Part shown: positions 1 through 8,390 of the stretch, in pieces
Layout of the letters: each line of letters opens with the position of its first letter
Numbering within the stretch: position 1 is the stretch's first letter
NCBI GenBank assembly: GCA_019454205.1
Contig: CP075369.1
Location: 1,488,001 to 1,552,000, forward strand
Source of the DNA: Xanthobacteraceae bacterium
Lineage (GTDB): Bacteria; Pseudomonadota; Alphaproteobacteria; Rhizobiales; Xanthobacteraceae
Direction of reading: 5' to 3'
DNA length: 64,000 nt
Made by a program: the position numbers and the translations under genes
The notes under the pieces: model-generated
Told to the model about the DNA's origin: nothing
Database searches by the model: none
The model's input: only the letters and a program-made list of their open reading frames with translations

Positions 1-96
1 ACCCGCAGCGAGCTTCGCAAGGCGCGCGATGGGCAGCGCACCTTCGAGCAGCGAGTAAGACGAGTGGAGATGGAGATGAACGAAACCGGGCTTCAC
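1..96 (-). CDS. dnaE: DNA polymerase III subunit alpha, N-terminal fragment
   Basis: Only the first 32 codons lie in the window and the gene runs off the left edge. The peptide begins VKPGFVHLHLHSSYSLLEGA, the start of the PHP domain of the replicative polymerase alpha subunit, with the HLHLHS metal-site motif. I chose the GTG at 96 because GAGAG lies a suitable distance upstream. An in-frame GTG at 105 is the alternative. It is the last visible gene of the long minus-strand unit, downstream of lolD. Confidence 0.85.
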   Translation of the reverse strand, partial: MKPGFVHLHLHSSYSLLEGALPIARLAKLAAG

Positions 97-189
97 GGAA
101 GGCACTCTCGATTCTGAAAAAATGAATGGTGCGCCGCGTAGACGGCTGCGTAAACCTTCAAAAAAGCAACGCACAGGCGACTGTGGATA

Positions 190-879
190 CTATTCCAGTT
201 CCACCAGTTTACCGTCGCGCAGCGTCACGCGCCGCGTCATGCGCGCGGCGAGATCGAGGTTATGGGTCGCGATCAATGCCGCAAGTTTGGTCGCGGAAAC
301 CAGTTTGGAGAGCGTATCGAATACATGCTCGCCGGTTTTCGAGTCCAGATTTCCGGTCGGCTCGTCCGCGAGCAGGAGCCGGGGCGCATTGGCAACCGCG
401 CGGGCAATCGCGACGCGCTGCTGCTCGCCGCCCGAGAGTTCCGACGGGCGGTGATCGAAACGTTCTCCGAGGCCGAGAAATTTCAGAAGTTCCTTGGCGC
501 GTGCGCTCGCCTCACCGCGGTCCAGCCCCGCGATCATTTGCGGCAGCACGACATTCTCGACCGCGTTGAATTCGGGAAGCAGGTGGTGAAACTGATAGAC
601 GAAACCAATGTCGGTACGCCGCAGCGCCGTACGGGCGCCGTCCGACAACCGCGCGGTCGGCTTGCCGTTGATGAAGATTTCCCCGCTGTCCGGATGCTCC
701 AGCAAACCGGCCAGATGGAGGAGCGTGGATTTACCCGCGCCCGACGGCGCAATCAACGCAACCGACTCTCCCGGCCAGATCGAAAGCATCACGCCGCGCA
801 GGATTTCGAGGACAGAGTCGCCCTGCCGGTAGCCGCGTTCGACTGCTTCAAGATGGAGCGCCGGCGTTTCTTTTGCCAT
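190..879 (-). CDS. lolD: Lipoprotein-releasing ABC transporter ATP-binding protein LolD
   Basis: A 229-residue ABC ATPase that powers transfer of outer-membrane lipoproteins from the inner membrane to LolA, together with the LolC/E permease encoded just upstream. Visible motifs are Walker A APSGAGKS (44-51), signature LSGGEQQ (148-154), Walker B LLLADEP (168-174) and the switch histidine H206. The length is usual for LolD. The reading frame stays open further upstream, but that extension would lie inside the permease gene. The ATG at 879, five bases after the permease stop, gives the normal LolD N-terminus. Confidence 0.93.
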   Translation of the reverse strand: MAKETPALHLEAVERGYRQGDSVLEILRGVMLSIWPGESVALIAPSGAGKSTLLHLAGLLEHPDSGEIFINGKPTARLSDGARTALRRTDIGFVYQFHHLLPEFNAVENVVLPQMIAGLDRGEASARAKELLKFLGLGERFDHRPSELSGGEQQRVAIARAVANAPRLLLADEPTGNLDSKTGEHVFDTLSKLVSATKLAALIATHNLDLAARMTRRVTLRDGKLVELE

Positions 880-884
880 TCCGC

Positions 885-2153
885 TCACTCGTACCGCAAC
901 GCTTCGACGGGATCGAGCCGCGCCGCACGCCAAGCCGGATAGATCGTCGCGATGAAGGAAAGCGTCAGCGCCATGCCGATCACTATCGCGGTCTCGGTAT
1001 TGTCGATCCGCGCCGGCAAGCGGCTGAGGTAATAGATTTTGGCGGAGAACACCTCCTGCCCGATCACCCATGACACGAACTGCCGGATTTCCTCGATGTA
1101 GTAGCAAAACACCACGCCGACGATAAAGCCGACCAGCGTGCCGACGATACCGATGGCCGAGCCGGTGATGAGGAAAATCCGCATCACCGAATATTTGCTG
1201 GCGCCCATCGTGCGCAGGATCGCAATGTCGTGGCCCTTGTCCTTCACAAGCATGATCAGGCCGGAGATGATGTTTAGCGCCGCCACCAGCACAATGAGGG
1301 TGAGGATCACGAACATCACCCAGCGCTCGGTCTGGAGCGCGGTGAAGAATTGCGAATAACGCTGCCGCCAGTCGACGATGTAGATTTCGCGGCCCGCGTT
1401 CTTGTTAACCAGCTCGCGGTAGAGCGCGATGCGGTCCGCGTTCTCGGTGTAAACCTCGATCGCGCTCACGTCGTTGTTGCGGTTGAAATACGCCTGCGCT
1501 TCGGCGAGCGGCATGAACACGAACGCGCTGTCGTATTCGGACATGCCGATCTCGAACACCGCCGCGACCTTGTAGGTCTTCGTGCGCGGCGTCACGCCGA
1601 ACGGCGTCACCGCGCCGCGTGGCGAGATGAGCGTAATGTTGTCGCCCGCGCGTACCACGAGACTGTCCGCAAGCCTGCGCCCGATGATGACGCCTTGTCC
1701 GCCGTCGAATCCTTCGAGCGTGCCTGCGCGGATATTCGGACCGATGGCGGGAAGTTTCTTGATGTCTTCCTCGCGCATGCCGCGCACCAGCACGCCGCCG
1801 GAGAAATTGGGCGAGGACGCCAGCGCCTGCCCCTCAACCAGCGGGATGGCGTGGGTGATGCCCTTGATCTTGTTGAGGCGCTCGGCGACCTGCGCATAAT
1901 CGGTCAGCGGCGTACCGATGGGCTGTACCAGCATGTGGCCGTTGAGGCCGAGAATCTTATTCAGCAGTTCGAATCGAAATCCGTTCATCACCGCCATGAC
2001 GATGATGAGGGTCGCGACGCCGAGCATGATGCCGAGGAACGAAAACCCGGCAATGACCGAGATAAATCCTTCCTTCCGCCGCGCACGCAGATAGCGCAGC
2101 GAAATCATCCACTCGAACGGCGAGAACGGAAGCGTTCCGCGCTTCGCAGCCAT
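885..2153 (-). CDS. lolC: Lipoprotein-releasing system permease (LolC/LolE family)
   Basis: A 422-residue inner-membrane permease of the MacB/FtsX type. One N-terminal transmembrane helix (about 27-55) is followed by a large periplasmic domain and three C-terminal helices (about 278-400), ending in the usual cytoplasmic DPVEALRYE. As in most alphaproteobacteria, a single permease gene sits beside lolD, so the transporter is probably a homodimer. Calling it LolC rather than LolE is arbitrary. It lies between proS and lolD with short gaps, consistent with co-transcription. Confidence 0.92.
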   Translation of the reverse strand: MAAKRGTLPFSPFEWMISLRYLRARRKEGFISVIAGFSFLGIMLGVATLIIVMAVMNGFRFELLNKILGLNGHMLVQPIGTPLTDYAQVAERLNKIKGITHAIPLVEGQALASSPNFSGGVLVRGMREEDIKKLPAIGPNIRAGTLEGFDGGQGVIIGRRLADSLVVRAGDNITLISPRGAVTPFGVTPRTKTYKVAAVFEIGMSEYDSAFVFMPLAEAQAYFNRNNDVSAIEVYTENADRIALYRELVNKNAGREIYIVDWRQRYSQFFTALQTERWVMFVILTLIVLVAALNIISGLIMLVKDKGHDIAILRTMGASKYSVMRIFLITGSAIGIVGTLVGFIVGVVFCYYIEEIRQFVSWVIGQEVFSAKIYYLSRLPARIDNTETAIVIGMALTLSFIATIYPAWRAARLDPVEALRYE

Positions 2154-2179
2154 GATCCCTCCCTCAGACGGCAGCCGCG

Positions 2180-3502
2180 CTAACCCGCGATCCGCCGTAC
2201 CGCATCTTCAGGCGTCATCATCTCGCGCGCCCCGCCGGCGCGCAGCTTCAGTTCGATCTTGCCTTCCGCCAGCCCCTTGGGGCCAACCAGCAACTGATAC
2301 GGCACGCCGATCAGGTCGGCGGTCGCAAACTTCGCGCCCGCACGATCTTCGGTATCGTCGTAGAGAACGTCGATGCCGCGCGCCGCGAAGTCGCGATAAA
2401 GTTTCTCGCACGCACCGTTCGTTGCGCTGTCACCTTGCTTGAGATTGAGGATCGCGACCTTGAACGGCGCGACCTCCTCCGGCCAGATGATCCCGGCTTC
2501 GTCGTGGCTCGCTTCCACCAGCGCCGCAACCAGGCGCGTCGGGCCGATGCCGTAGGAACCCATGTGCACTGGCGCAGTAGTGCCGTCCGGCATCGCGACG
2601 GCCGCCTTCATCGGTTCGGAATACTTGATGCCGAAATAGAATATATGGCCGACCTCGATCCCGCGCGCGGACATCTGTTTCTCGGCTGGGATAGCGCCGA
2701 ACGCGCTTGTATCGTGTTTCTCGGAAGTCGCGGCATAGAGCGACGTCCATTTGCCGACGAGGCTTTCCAGTTCGGCCGCATTGTCGAAATTAACATTCGC
2801 GGACGGAACGTCGAAGGAAAGATAGTCCTTGTGGCAAAACACTTCGCTCTCGCCGGTCGAGGCGAGGATGATGAATTCGTGGCTGAGGTCGCCGCCGATG
2901 GGGCCGGTATCCGCCTGCATCGGAATCGAGCGCAGGCCCATCCGCGCGAAGGTGCGCAGGTAGGCGACGAACATCTTGTTGTAGGAGTGCTTCGCGCCCG
3001 CCGCATCCGTGTCGAAGCTGTAGGCGTCCTTCATGAGAAACTCGCGCGAGCGGTAGACGCCGAAGCGCGGCCGCAATTCGTCGCGGAATTTCCATTGCAG
3101 GTGATAGAGATTGAGCGGCAGGCTCTTGTAGGACTTCACATAGGCCCGGAAGATTTCCGTGATCATCTCTTCGTTGGTCGGGCCGTAAAGCATCTCGCGC
3201 TCGTGGCGGTCCCTGATGCGCAGCATCTCCTTGCCGTAGTCGTCGTACCGGCCGCTCTCGCGCCAGAGATCCGCCGACTGGATCGTGGGCATCAGCATCT
3301 CGATCGCGCCGGAGCGATTCTGCTCCTCGCGGATGATGCGGGTCACCTTGTCGAGCACCCGCAACCCTAGCGGGAGCCAAGCGTAAATACCCGCGGCCTC
3401 CTGCCGGATCATGCCCGCGCGCAGCATCAGCCGGTGGGAAACGATTTCGGCTTCGCGCGGCGCTTCGCGGAGAATGGGCAGGAAATAGCGGGAGAGACGC
3501 AT
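2180..3502 (-). CDS. proS: Prolyl-tRNA synthetase, short alphaproteobacterial type
   Basis: A 440-residue class II aminoacyl-tRNA synthetase that charges tRNA-Pro. Motif 2 (FRDELRPRFG, about 139-148, running on to the KDAYSF segment) and motif 3 (GSYGIGPTRL) are clear, and a C-terminal anticodon-binding domain follows. The editing insertion found between motifs 2 and 3 of E. coli ProS (572 residues) is missing, which is the normal state of the shorter alphaproteobacterial form. Ala-tRNA-Pro clearance would then need a separate trans-editing protein, not seen here. The start is the ATG at 3502. Confidence 0.96.
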   Translation of the reverse strand: MRLSRYFLPILREAPREAEIVSHRLMLRAGMIRQEAAGIYAWLPLGLRVLDKVTRIIREEQNRSGAIEMLMPTIQSADLWRESGRYDDYGKEMLRIRDRHEREMLYGPTNEEMITEIFRAYVKSYKSLPLNLYHLQWKFRDELRPRFGVYRSREFLMKDAYSFDTDAAGAKHSYNKMFVAYLRTFARMGLRSIPMQADTGPIGGDLSHEFIILASTGESEVFCHKDYLSFDVPSANVNFDNAAELESLVGKWTSLYAATSEKHDTSAFGAIPAEKQMSARGIEVGHIFYFGIKYSEPMKAAVAMPDGTTAPVHMGSYGIGPTRLVAALVEASHDEAGIIWPEEVAPFKVAILNLKQGDSATNGACEKLYRDFAARGIDVLYDDTEDRAGAKFATADLIGVPYQLLVGPKGLAEGKIELKLRAGGAREMMTPEDAVRRIAG

Positions 3503-3760
3503 TCGTTCGACTCAGTTCAGGGCGGGACGGCGGGGCATCAACGCATACCGGCGGGTAAGCACAAGCCCCTGCGGCGGAGACAGGCTCTTGGGATGGCAAT
3601 TTTATTGCGGCGCAAGAATGACAAGCGCAATCAAGATGTTCTACTGTCACGAACCGATCGGGAAAGTCGGCGGGGGATAAGCCGACGCCCAAGTCTCGGG
3701 AGGAAGAGAAGCCCCGGAAGGATGTTCAGGCGCCCCTGTGGCGACGGACGAAACCGGGGC
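3503..3760. other. Intergenic stretch upstream of proS, no gene seen
   Basis: Together with the terminator that follows, this is a gap of just over 300 bases between proS and the DUF1467 gene. Open frames crossing it on both strands read as low-complexity proline/arginine-rich or unrecognisable peptides without a convincing ribosome-binding site. It presumably contains the proS promoter on the minus strand, but I could not pick a convincing -35/-10 pair. Confidence 0.5.
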
Positions 3761-3761
3761 C

Positions 3762-3805
3762 AAAAGAAGCGGGCGGGCTTGTTTCAGGCTCGCCCGTTCG
3801 CTTTT
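3762..3805 (-). terminator. Rho-independent terminator after the DUF1467 gene
   Basis: On the minus strand, a GC-rich stem (ACGGGCGAGC pairing with the GCCCGCCCG arm, one G-U wobble) with a short loop is followed by CTTCTTTT, a few bases after the DUF1467 stop codon. It would end the nuo-birA-rnj-mce transcript and leave proS-lolCD-dnaE to a separate promoter. Confidence 0.65.
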
Positions 3806-3810
3806 CCGGC

Positions 3811-4086
3811 CTAGAACTTCACATCGTTGAAGGGCATCGGGATACGGTCCAGCGAGACCCAGCCCGCTCGCCATGCACCCCAACCTGCCGCAAACAGCAC
3901 CGCCGAAATCAGCGTGGTCGCGAGCGCCTTCTTAATAAGCTGCGGCACCACCGGCGCGCCGGGGTCCGATCCTTCCGGCACGCCCTGCCCGGCTTCCCTG
4001 TGCGAACGCACGCCCCACGGCAACACGGCGAACAGCACCGTCCACCACAGGATGAAATAGATCGCGACGGCGAGCGTCGTGTTCAT
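3811..4086 (-). CDS. DUF1467 family small membrane protein
   Basis: A 91-residue protein with two predicted transmembrane helices (about 3-25 and 56-76) joined by a Pro/Gly-rich loop. The N-terminal helix with FILWWTVLFAVLPWGVRS is characteristic of DUF1467, a family I know from alphaproteobacteria in this same position between mce and proS. Its function is unknown. It starts four bases after the mce stop and is followed by a terminator, so it is probably the last gene of the complex I transcript. Confidence 0.85.
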   Translation of the reverse strand: MNTTLAVAIYFILWWTVLFAVLPWGVRSHREAGQGVPEGSDPGAPVVPQLIKKALATTLISAVLFAAGWGAWRAGWVSLDRIPMPFNDVKF

Positions 4087-4090
4087 GGCG

Positions 4091-4495
4091 TTATGCCTGC
4101 TCGATCTCGGTAAGTGTGCCCAGGAAATCTTTCGGGTGCAGGAACAGCACCGGCTTGCCGTGCGCGCCGATCTTCGGATTGCCGTCGCCGAGCACGCGTG
4201 CGCCGGTCGCTTTCAACTGGTCGCGCGCGGCGAGGATGTCGTCTACTTCGTAGCAGACGTGATGCACGCCGCCGTCCGGATTGCGTTCGAGGAATTTCGC
4301 AATGGGCGAATTCTCGCCGAGCGGCTCCAGCAATTCGATCTTGGTGTTCGGCAGGGTAATGAACACGGTGGAAACCCCGTGCTCCGGCTGCGGCACGATC
4401 TCGGAGACTTCGGCGCCCAGCTTGGCCTTGTAGACTTCCGACGCGGCCTTGATGTCTTTGACGGCGATGGCGACGTGGTTGAGACGTCCGATCAT
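4091..4495 (-). CDS. mce: Methylmalonyl-CoA epimerase
   Basis: A 134-residue vicinal-oxygen-chelate protein that interconverts (2R)- and (2S)-methylmalonyl-CoA in propionyl-CoA metabolism. Two beta-alpha-beta-beta-beta modules are visible. Likely metal ligands are H7 (RLNHVAI), H79 (GGVHHVCYEV) and E130 near the C-terminus. The length matches the family. Its place between rnj and DUF1467 is the usual alphaproteobacterial one. The start is the ATG at 4495, preceded by AGGAGCAGG. Confidence 0.93.
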   Translation of the reverse strand: MIGRLNHVAIAVKDIKAASEVYKAKLGAEVSEIVPQPEHGVSTVFITLPNTKIELLEPLGENSPIAKFLERNPDGGVHHVCYEVDDILAARDQLKATGARVLGDGNPKIGAHGKPVLFLHPKDFLGTLTEIEQA

Positions 4496-4516
4496 GGGCC
4501 TGCTCCTTTTCCGCGA

Positions 4517-6187
4517 TTATACGTGCAGCGCCAGCACGTGGCATATCGGCTTTTTGCCCCATGCGGCGTTCACCGCTCCGCGCACGCTGCGCGTAACGGC
4601 TTCTACTACAGCATCCGGGTCACGGCGGCGCGGCTTGGGCAGGCTTTCGATGCCGGAATGAACCGCATCGACGATCAGGTCGAACATGCTCTCGCCTGCA
4701 CTCGCCTGTTCGGGAATTCCGGCGAATTCCACGATCGGCTCGTCGGCCAGTTCGCCTTTGGAGTCAAACGCAATTGCAATCGAGATGACGCCCGCGAAGG
4801 AGAGCTTGCGCCGCTCCGGCACCACGCGGTCATCGGCCGAGATCAGGAGGCGGCCATCCTTGTAAATGCGCCCGGACTGGAACTGGTCGTCGATTTCGGC
4901 CGGTCCCGGCGAGAGCCGCACGATGTCGCCGTTCCGGCAGGTGAGCACCTCACCGACACCCATCTCGCGGGCGACCTCGGCGTTTTCGGAAAGATGCAGT
5001 GCCTCACCATGCACCGGCACCACAAGCTGCGGCCGCAGCCAGGAATACATCTGTTTCAGTTCGCCGCGCCGCGGATGGCCGGAGACATGGACCAACGCAT
5101 CGCGATCCGCGACGATCTCGATGCCCTTGGAAACAATGGCATTCACGATCCGGTTCACGGCCTTCTCGTTGCCGGGGATGGTGCGCGACGAAAGAATGAG
5201 CATGTCGCTCGGCGAGAGCTTGATTGCCGGATGGTCGTTGTTCGCGATACGCGCCAGCGCCGCGCGCGGCTCGCCCTGACTGCCTGTCAGCAGAACCACG
5301 ACCTTGTTCGGCGGCAGCACCGCATAGGCGTCCAGCCCGCGAAACGGCCGAATGCCGTCGAGATACCCGAGTTCGCGCGCGACCCCGATCACGCGCTCCA
5401 TCGCACGCCCCGCGACGACCACTTCCCGGCCCGCCGCTTCGGCCGCTTCCGCAGCGGAACGAATGCGCGCGACATTCGAGGCGAAGGTGGTAAGCGCCAC
5501 GCGCCCTTTCGCACGGGCGATGATTTCCTTCAGGCTCTCCGCAACATCCGCTTCGGACGGCGACTGGCCATCACGCACCGCATTCGTGGAGTCGCAAACG
5601 AAAGCACGCACGCCTTCGTCGCCGAGCGCGCGGAATTTCTTCTCGTCGGTCGTGGTGCCGACGACTGGTGTCGCATCCAGTTTCCAGTCGCCGCTATGCA
5701 CCACCATGCCGGCGGGCGTACGGATCGCGAGCGAATGGCTCTCCGGAATGGAATGGGCGACCGGCACGAACTCGACGTCGAACGAACCGATCTTCACCCG
5801 CCCGCCGACCGGCACGACCGTGATGGGAATGAGCGGCGCGCCCGGCTCGTTCGCGCGCTTGGTCTCGACCAGCGTGGCGGTGAATGGCGTGGCGTAAACC
5901 GGCACTCGCAGCTTCGGCCAGAGATCGAACAGTGCGCCGACATGATCTTCATGGCCGTGGGTCAGCACGATGCCCTTGATGTCGCGGCGTTCTTCCTCGG
6001 CGAAGGCGATGTCAGCCATGATGAGGTCGATGCCCGGCGTCGCCTCGTCGCCGAAGGAAACGCCCATATCGACGCAAAGCCATTCGCGGTTGTTACCCAC
6101 GCGAAGGCCGTAGAGCGCGAGATTCATCCCGATCTCGCCGACACCGCCGAGCGGTGCAAACAGCAATTCCTGTGCGGGTTTCGCCAC
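4517..6187 (-). CDS. rnj: Ribonuclease J
   Basis: A 556-residue metallo-beta-lactamase/beta-CASP ribonuclease with 5'-to-3' exonuclease and endonuclease activity in RNA maturation and decay. The HGHEDH zinc motif is at 77-82, with further ligands in the HSIPESHS and HVSGHP segments. The length is normal. The start is GTG at 6187, two bases after the birA stop. In the related genomes I know, a type III pantothenate kinase gene (coaX) usually lies between birA and rnj; here it is absent. Confidence 0.94.
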   Translation of the reverse strand: MAKPAQELLFAPLGGVGEIGMNLALYGLRVGNNREWLCVDMGVSFGDEATPGIDLIMADIAFAEEERRDIKGIVLTHGHEDHVGALFDLWPKLRVPVYATPFTATLVETKRANEPGAPLIPITVVPVGGRVKIGSFDVEFVPVAHSIPESHSLAIRTPAGMVVHSGDWKLDATPVVGTTTDEKKFRALGDEGVRAFVCDSTNAVRDGQSPSEADVAESLKEIIARAKGRVALTTFASNVARIRSAAEAAEAAGREVVVAGRAMERVIGVARELGYLDGIRPFRGLDAYAVLPPNKVVVLLTGSQGEPRAALARIANNDHPAIKLSPSDMLILSSRTIPGNEKAVNRIVNAIVSKGIEIVADRDALVHVSGHPRRGELKQMYSWLRPQLVVPVHGEALHLSENAEVAREMGVGEVLTCRNGDIVRLSPGPAEIDDQFQSGRIYKDGRLLISADDRVVPERRKLSFAGVISIAIAFDSKGELADEPIVEFAGIPEQASAGESMFDLIVDAVHSGIESLPKPRRRDPDAVVEAVTRSVRGAVNAAWGKKPICHVLALHV

Positions 6188-6189
6188 GG

Positions 6190-6954
6190 CTATCCCTTTG
6201 CCTGGAGCGGAAACACATCGCCGGCGCGGATGGTTTCTTTTTGCCCGCCCGGCAAACCGAGTATCAGCGCGCCGTCTCCATCAATCTCCGTGAAGGTGCC
6301 GCGCAAGCTGCGCTCTGGCAGCCGCACCTCGATTTCACTCCCGACGCCATCGGCACGAGAAAGCCAGGCCTCGCGCGTGGCCCTGAAGCCCTCGCCGCGC
6401 CGCCATTGCGCGAGACGTTCCATCATTCGCGCCGCGAGATGCGGGAACAGATCCTTCGGTTCGACCACAAATCCTTCCGCGGCCAAATCGGTTGCCGGAT
6501 AGGCCGCGTTATCCGGATGATGTTTGCAGTTCGTGCCGATGCCGGTGACGACCGCATGCCTGTCGGGACTTTGCAGACCTTCGACCAGAATCCCCGCCAG
6601 CTTTTTACCGCCGAACAGAAGGTCGTTCGGCCATTTCAGGCGCAATTTTTCTGCGTCGAGGTTGGGAGCGGCATCACGAACCGCGTCGTGCAATGCCAGC
6701 GCCGCAACGAAGCAAATCTGCGGGGTCAGCGCCGGCGGCGCGGGATCGTAGAGCAGCAAAGACGAATAGAGATTTCCTGCTTCCGAAATCCATTCGCGGC
6801 CGCGGCGGCCACGTCCTGCGGTCTGGATTTCCGAGACGACCCATTGTTCATGTGCACCTTGTGATGCGCGCGACAACGCCTCTGCGTTGGTGGAACCGAT
6901 TTCTCCGAATGCCGTGACCGGCAACCCGCCTGCGACGGTCGGGACACCTTGCAT
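6190..6954 (-). CDS. birA: Biotin--[acetyl-CoA-carboxylase] ligase
   Basis: A 254-residue biotin protein ligase that makes biotinyl-5'-AMP and transfers biotin to carboxyl-carrier proteins. The GRGRRGR loop (48-54) and KWPND (107-111) are conserved, and a small C-terminal domain follows. It lacks the N-terminal helix-turn-helix of E. coli BirA, so it is a ligase and not a repressor. The ATG overlaps the nuoN stop (ATGA), showing translational coupling. Upstream extension of the frame would run inside nuoN and is not used. Confidence 0.92.
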   Translation of the reverse strand: MQGVPTVAGGLPVTAFGEIGSTNAEALSRASQGAHEQWVVSEIQTAGRGRRGREWISEAGNLYSSLLLYDPAPPALTPQICFVAALALHDAVRDAAPNLDAEKLRLKWPNDLLFGGKKLAGILVEGLQSPDRHAVVTGIGTNCKHHPDNAAYPATDLAAEGFVVEPKDLFPHLAARMMERLAQWRRGEGFRATREAWLSRADGVGSEIEVRLPERSLRGTFTEIDGDGALILGLPGGQKETIRAGDVFPLQAKG

Positions 6955-8378
6955 CAGAACAGCGACTTCGCCGCGGCATTGGCCGCTGCCACCAGCGGCG
7001 CCGGATAGACGAAGAACAGGATCACGAACACGCCTGCAATGGCCAGCACACCAGCGACCGCGCGTGGCATCGGCAGGAAACCGGCTACCGGCTCGTCGAT
7101 GTACATGATCTTCACGATGCGCAGATAATAATACGCGCCGACTACGCTCGCGATCACGCCGATCACGGCGAGCGCATAGAGCTTCGCTTCGATGGCGGCG
7201 AGGAAGACGTAAAACTTCGCGAAGAAACCGGCCAGCGGCGGAATACCCGCGAGCGAGAACAGGAGCGCCGCGAACACGAAGGCCATCACCGGCTGCGTGC
7301 GCGCCAGACCGGCAAGCTGGTCGATATCCTCGATGTGTCCTTCCTTGCGGCGCATGGAAAGAATGCAGGCAAAGGTGCCGAGCGTCATCGCAAGATAGAC
7401 CGACATATAGATCATCACGCCCGAAACGCCGTTCGGCGTACCGGCTGCAAGGCCGACCAATGCGTAGCCGACATGGCCGATGGAGGAATACGCCATCAGG
7501 CGCTTGATGTTCTTCTGGCCGATGGCCGCGAACGCGCCGAGGATCATGGACGCGAGCGAGATGAACACCACGATCTGCTGCCATTGCGGTACGGCATTCG
7601 GGAACGCGCTGATCGAGACGCGTACGAACAGCGCAATCGCGGCTACTTTCGGCGCGGCGGCAAAGAACGCCGTGACCGGCGTCGGCGCGCCTTCGTAGAC
7701 GTCCGGCGTCCACATATGGAACGGCACTGCCGAAACCTTGAACGCAAGTCCAGCGAACAGGAACACGATGCCGAAGATCAGGCCGAGGGACGGCGACTTC
7801 GCCGCCTGCGCGATGCCTGCGAATTCGACCGTGCCGGTAAAGCCATAGATCAGCGACGAGCCGTAAAGCAGCATGCCGGAGGAGAGCGCGCCGAGCACGA
7901 AATACTTCAGGCCCGCTTCGGTCGAGCGTACGTTATCGCGGTCGATGGCCGCGACGACATAGAGCGCGAGCGACATCAGCTCGATGCCGAGATAAAGCGC
8001 GATCAGGTCGCGCGCCGACACCATCACCATCATGCCGGCAACGGAGAGCAGCACGAGGATCGAGAACTCGTAACGGCGCAGCTTCTTCTCGCTCCAGTAG
8101 TCGATGGACATGAGCAGCGAAGCAGCCGCGCCGATCAGCGTCAGCACCTTGAAGAAGCGGGCAAAGCCGTCGATCACGAAACTGCCGCCGAACGCTTCGA
8201 CCCTTCCAGCCGGCATCATCACGACAAGCACGACGGCCGCCGTAAGGATAACGAGCGCGAGCATGTCGATCAGTGGCGTCGTCTTCTCGCCCCACCCTGC
8301 GCCGATTCCGACGAGGATCAGCGCTCCGATAATAATGACGAGTTCGGGCAGTACCGGCGCGAGCATGGACCAGATCAT
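6954..8378 (-). CDS. nuoN: NADH-quinone oxidoreductase subunit N
   Basis: A 474-residue antiporter-like membrane subunit of complex I with about 14 hydrophobic helices. Conserved charged residues include a lysine in the mid-membrane helix region (VSAVPFHMWTPDVYEGAP block) and the IKRLMAYSSIGHVGY segment. It forms one of the proton channels with NuoL and NuoM. It is the last nuo gene of the operon and its TGA overlaps the birA ATG. Confidence 0.96.
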   Translation of the reverse strand: MIWSMLAPVLPELVIIIGALILVGIGAGWGEKTTPLIDMLALVILTAAVVLVVMMPAGRVEAFGGSFVIDGFARFFKVLTLIGAAASLLMSIDYWSEKKLRRYEFSILVLLSVAGMMVMVSARDLIALYLGIELMSLALYVVAAIDRDNVRSTEAGLKYFVLGALSSGMLLYGSSLIYGFTGTVEFAGIAQAAKSPSLGLIFGIVFLFAGLAFKVSAVPFHMWTPDVYEGAPTPVTAFFAAAPKVAAIALFVRVSISAFPNAVPQWQQIVVFISLASMILGAFAAIGQKNIKRLMAYSSIGHVGYALVGLAAGTPNGVSGVMIYMSVYLAMTLGTFACILSMRRKEGHIEDIDQLAGLARTQPVMAFVFAALLFSLAGIPPLAGFFAKFYVFLAAIEAKLYALAVIGVIASVVGAYYYLRIVKIMYIDEPVAGFLPMPRAVAGVLAIAGVFVILFFVYPAPLVAAANAAAKSLF

Positions 8379-8390
8379 CGCGGCGCTCCC

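Noticed and set aside
4079..6502. An 807-codon open frame on the plus strand opposite rnj and mce
   Set aside because: It is the reverse-frame shadow of high-GC genes: rich in Arg, His and Asp, no domain, and it crosses three well-identified minus-strand genes.
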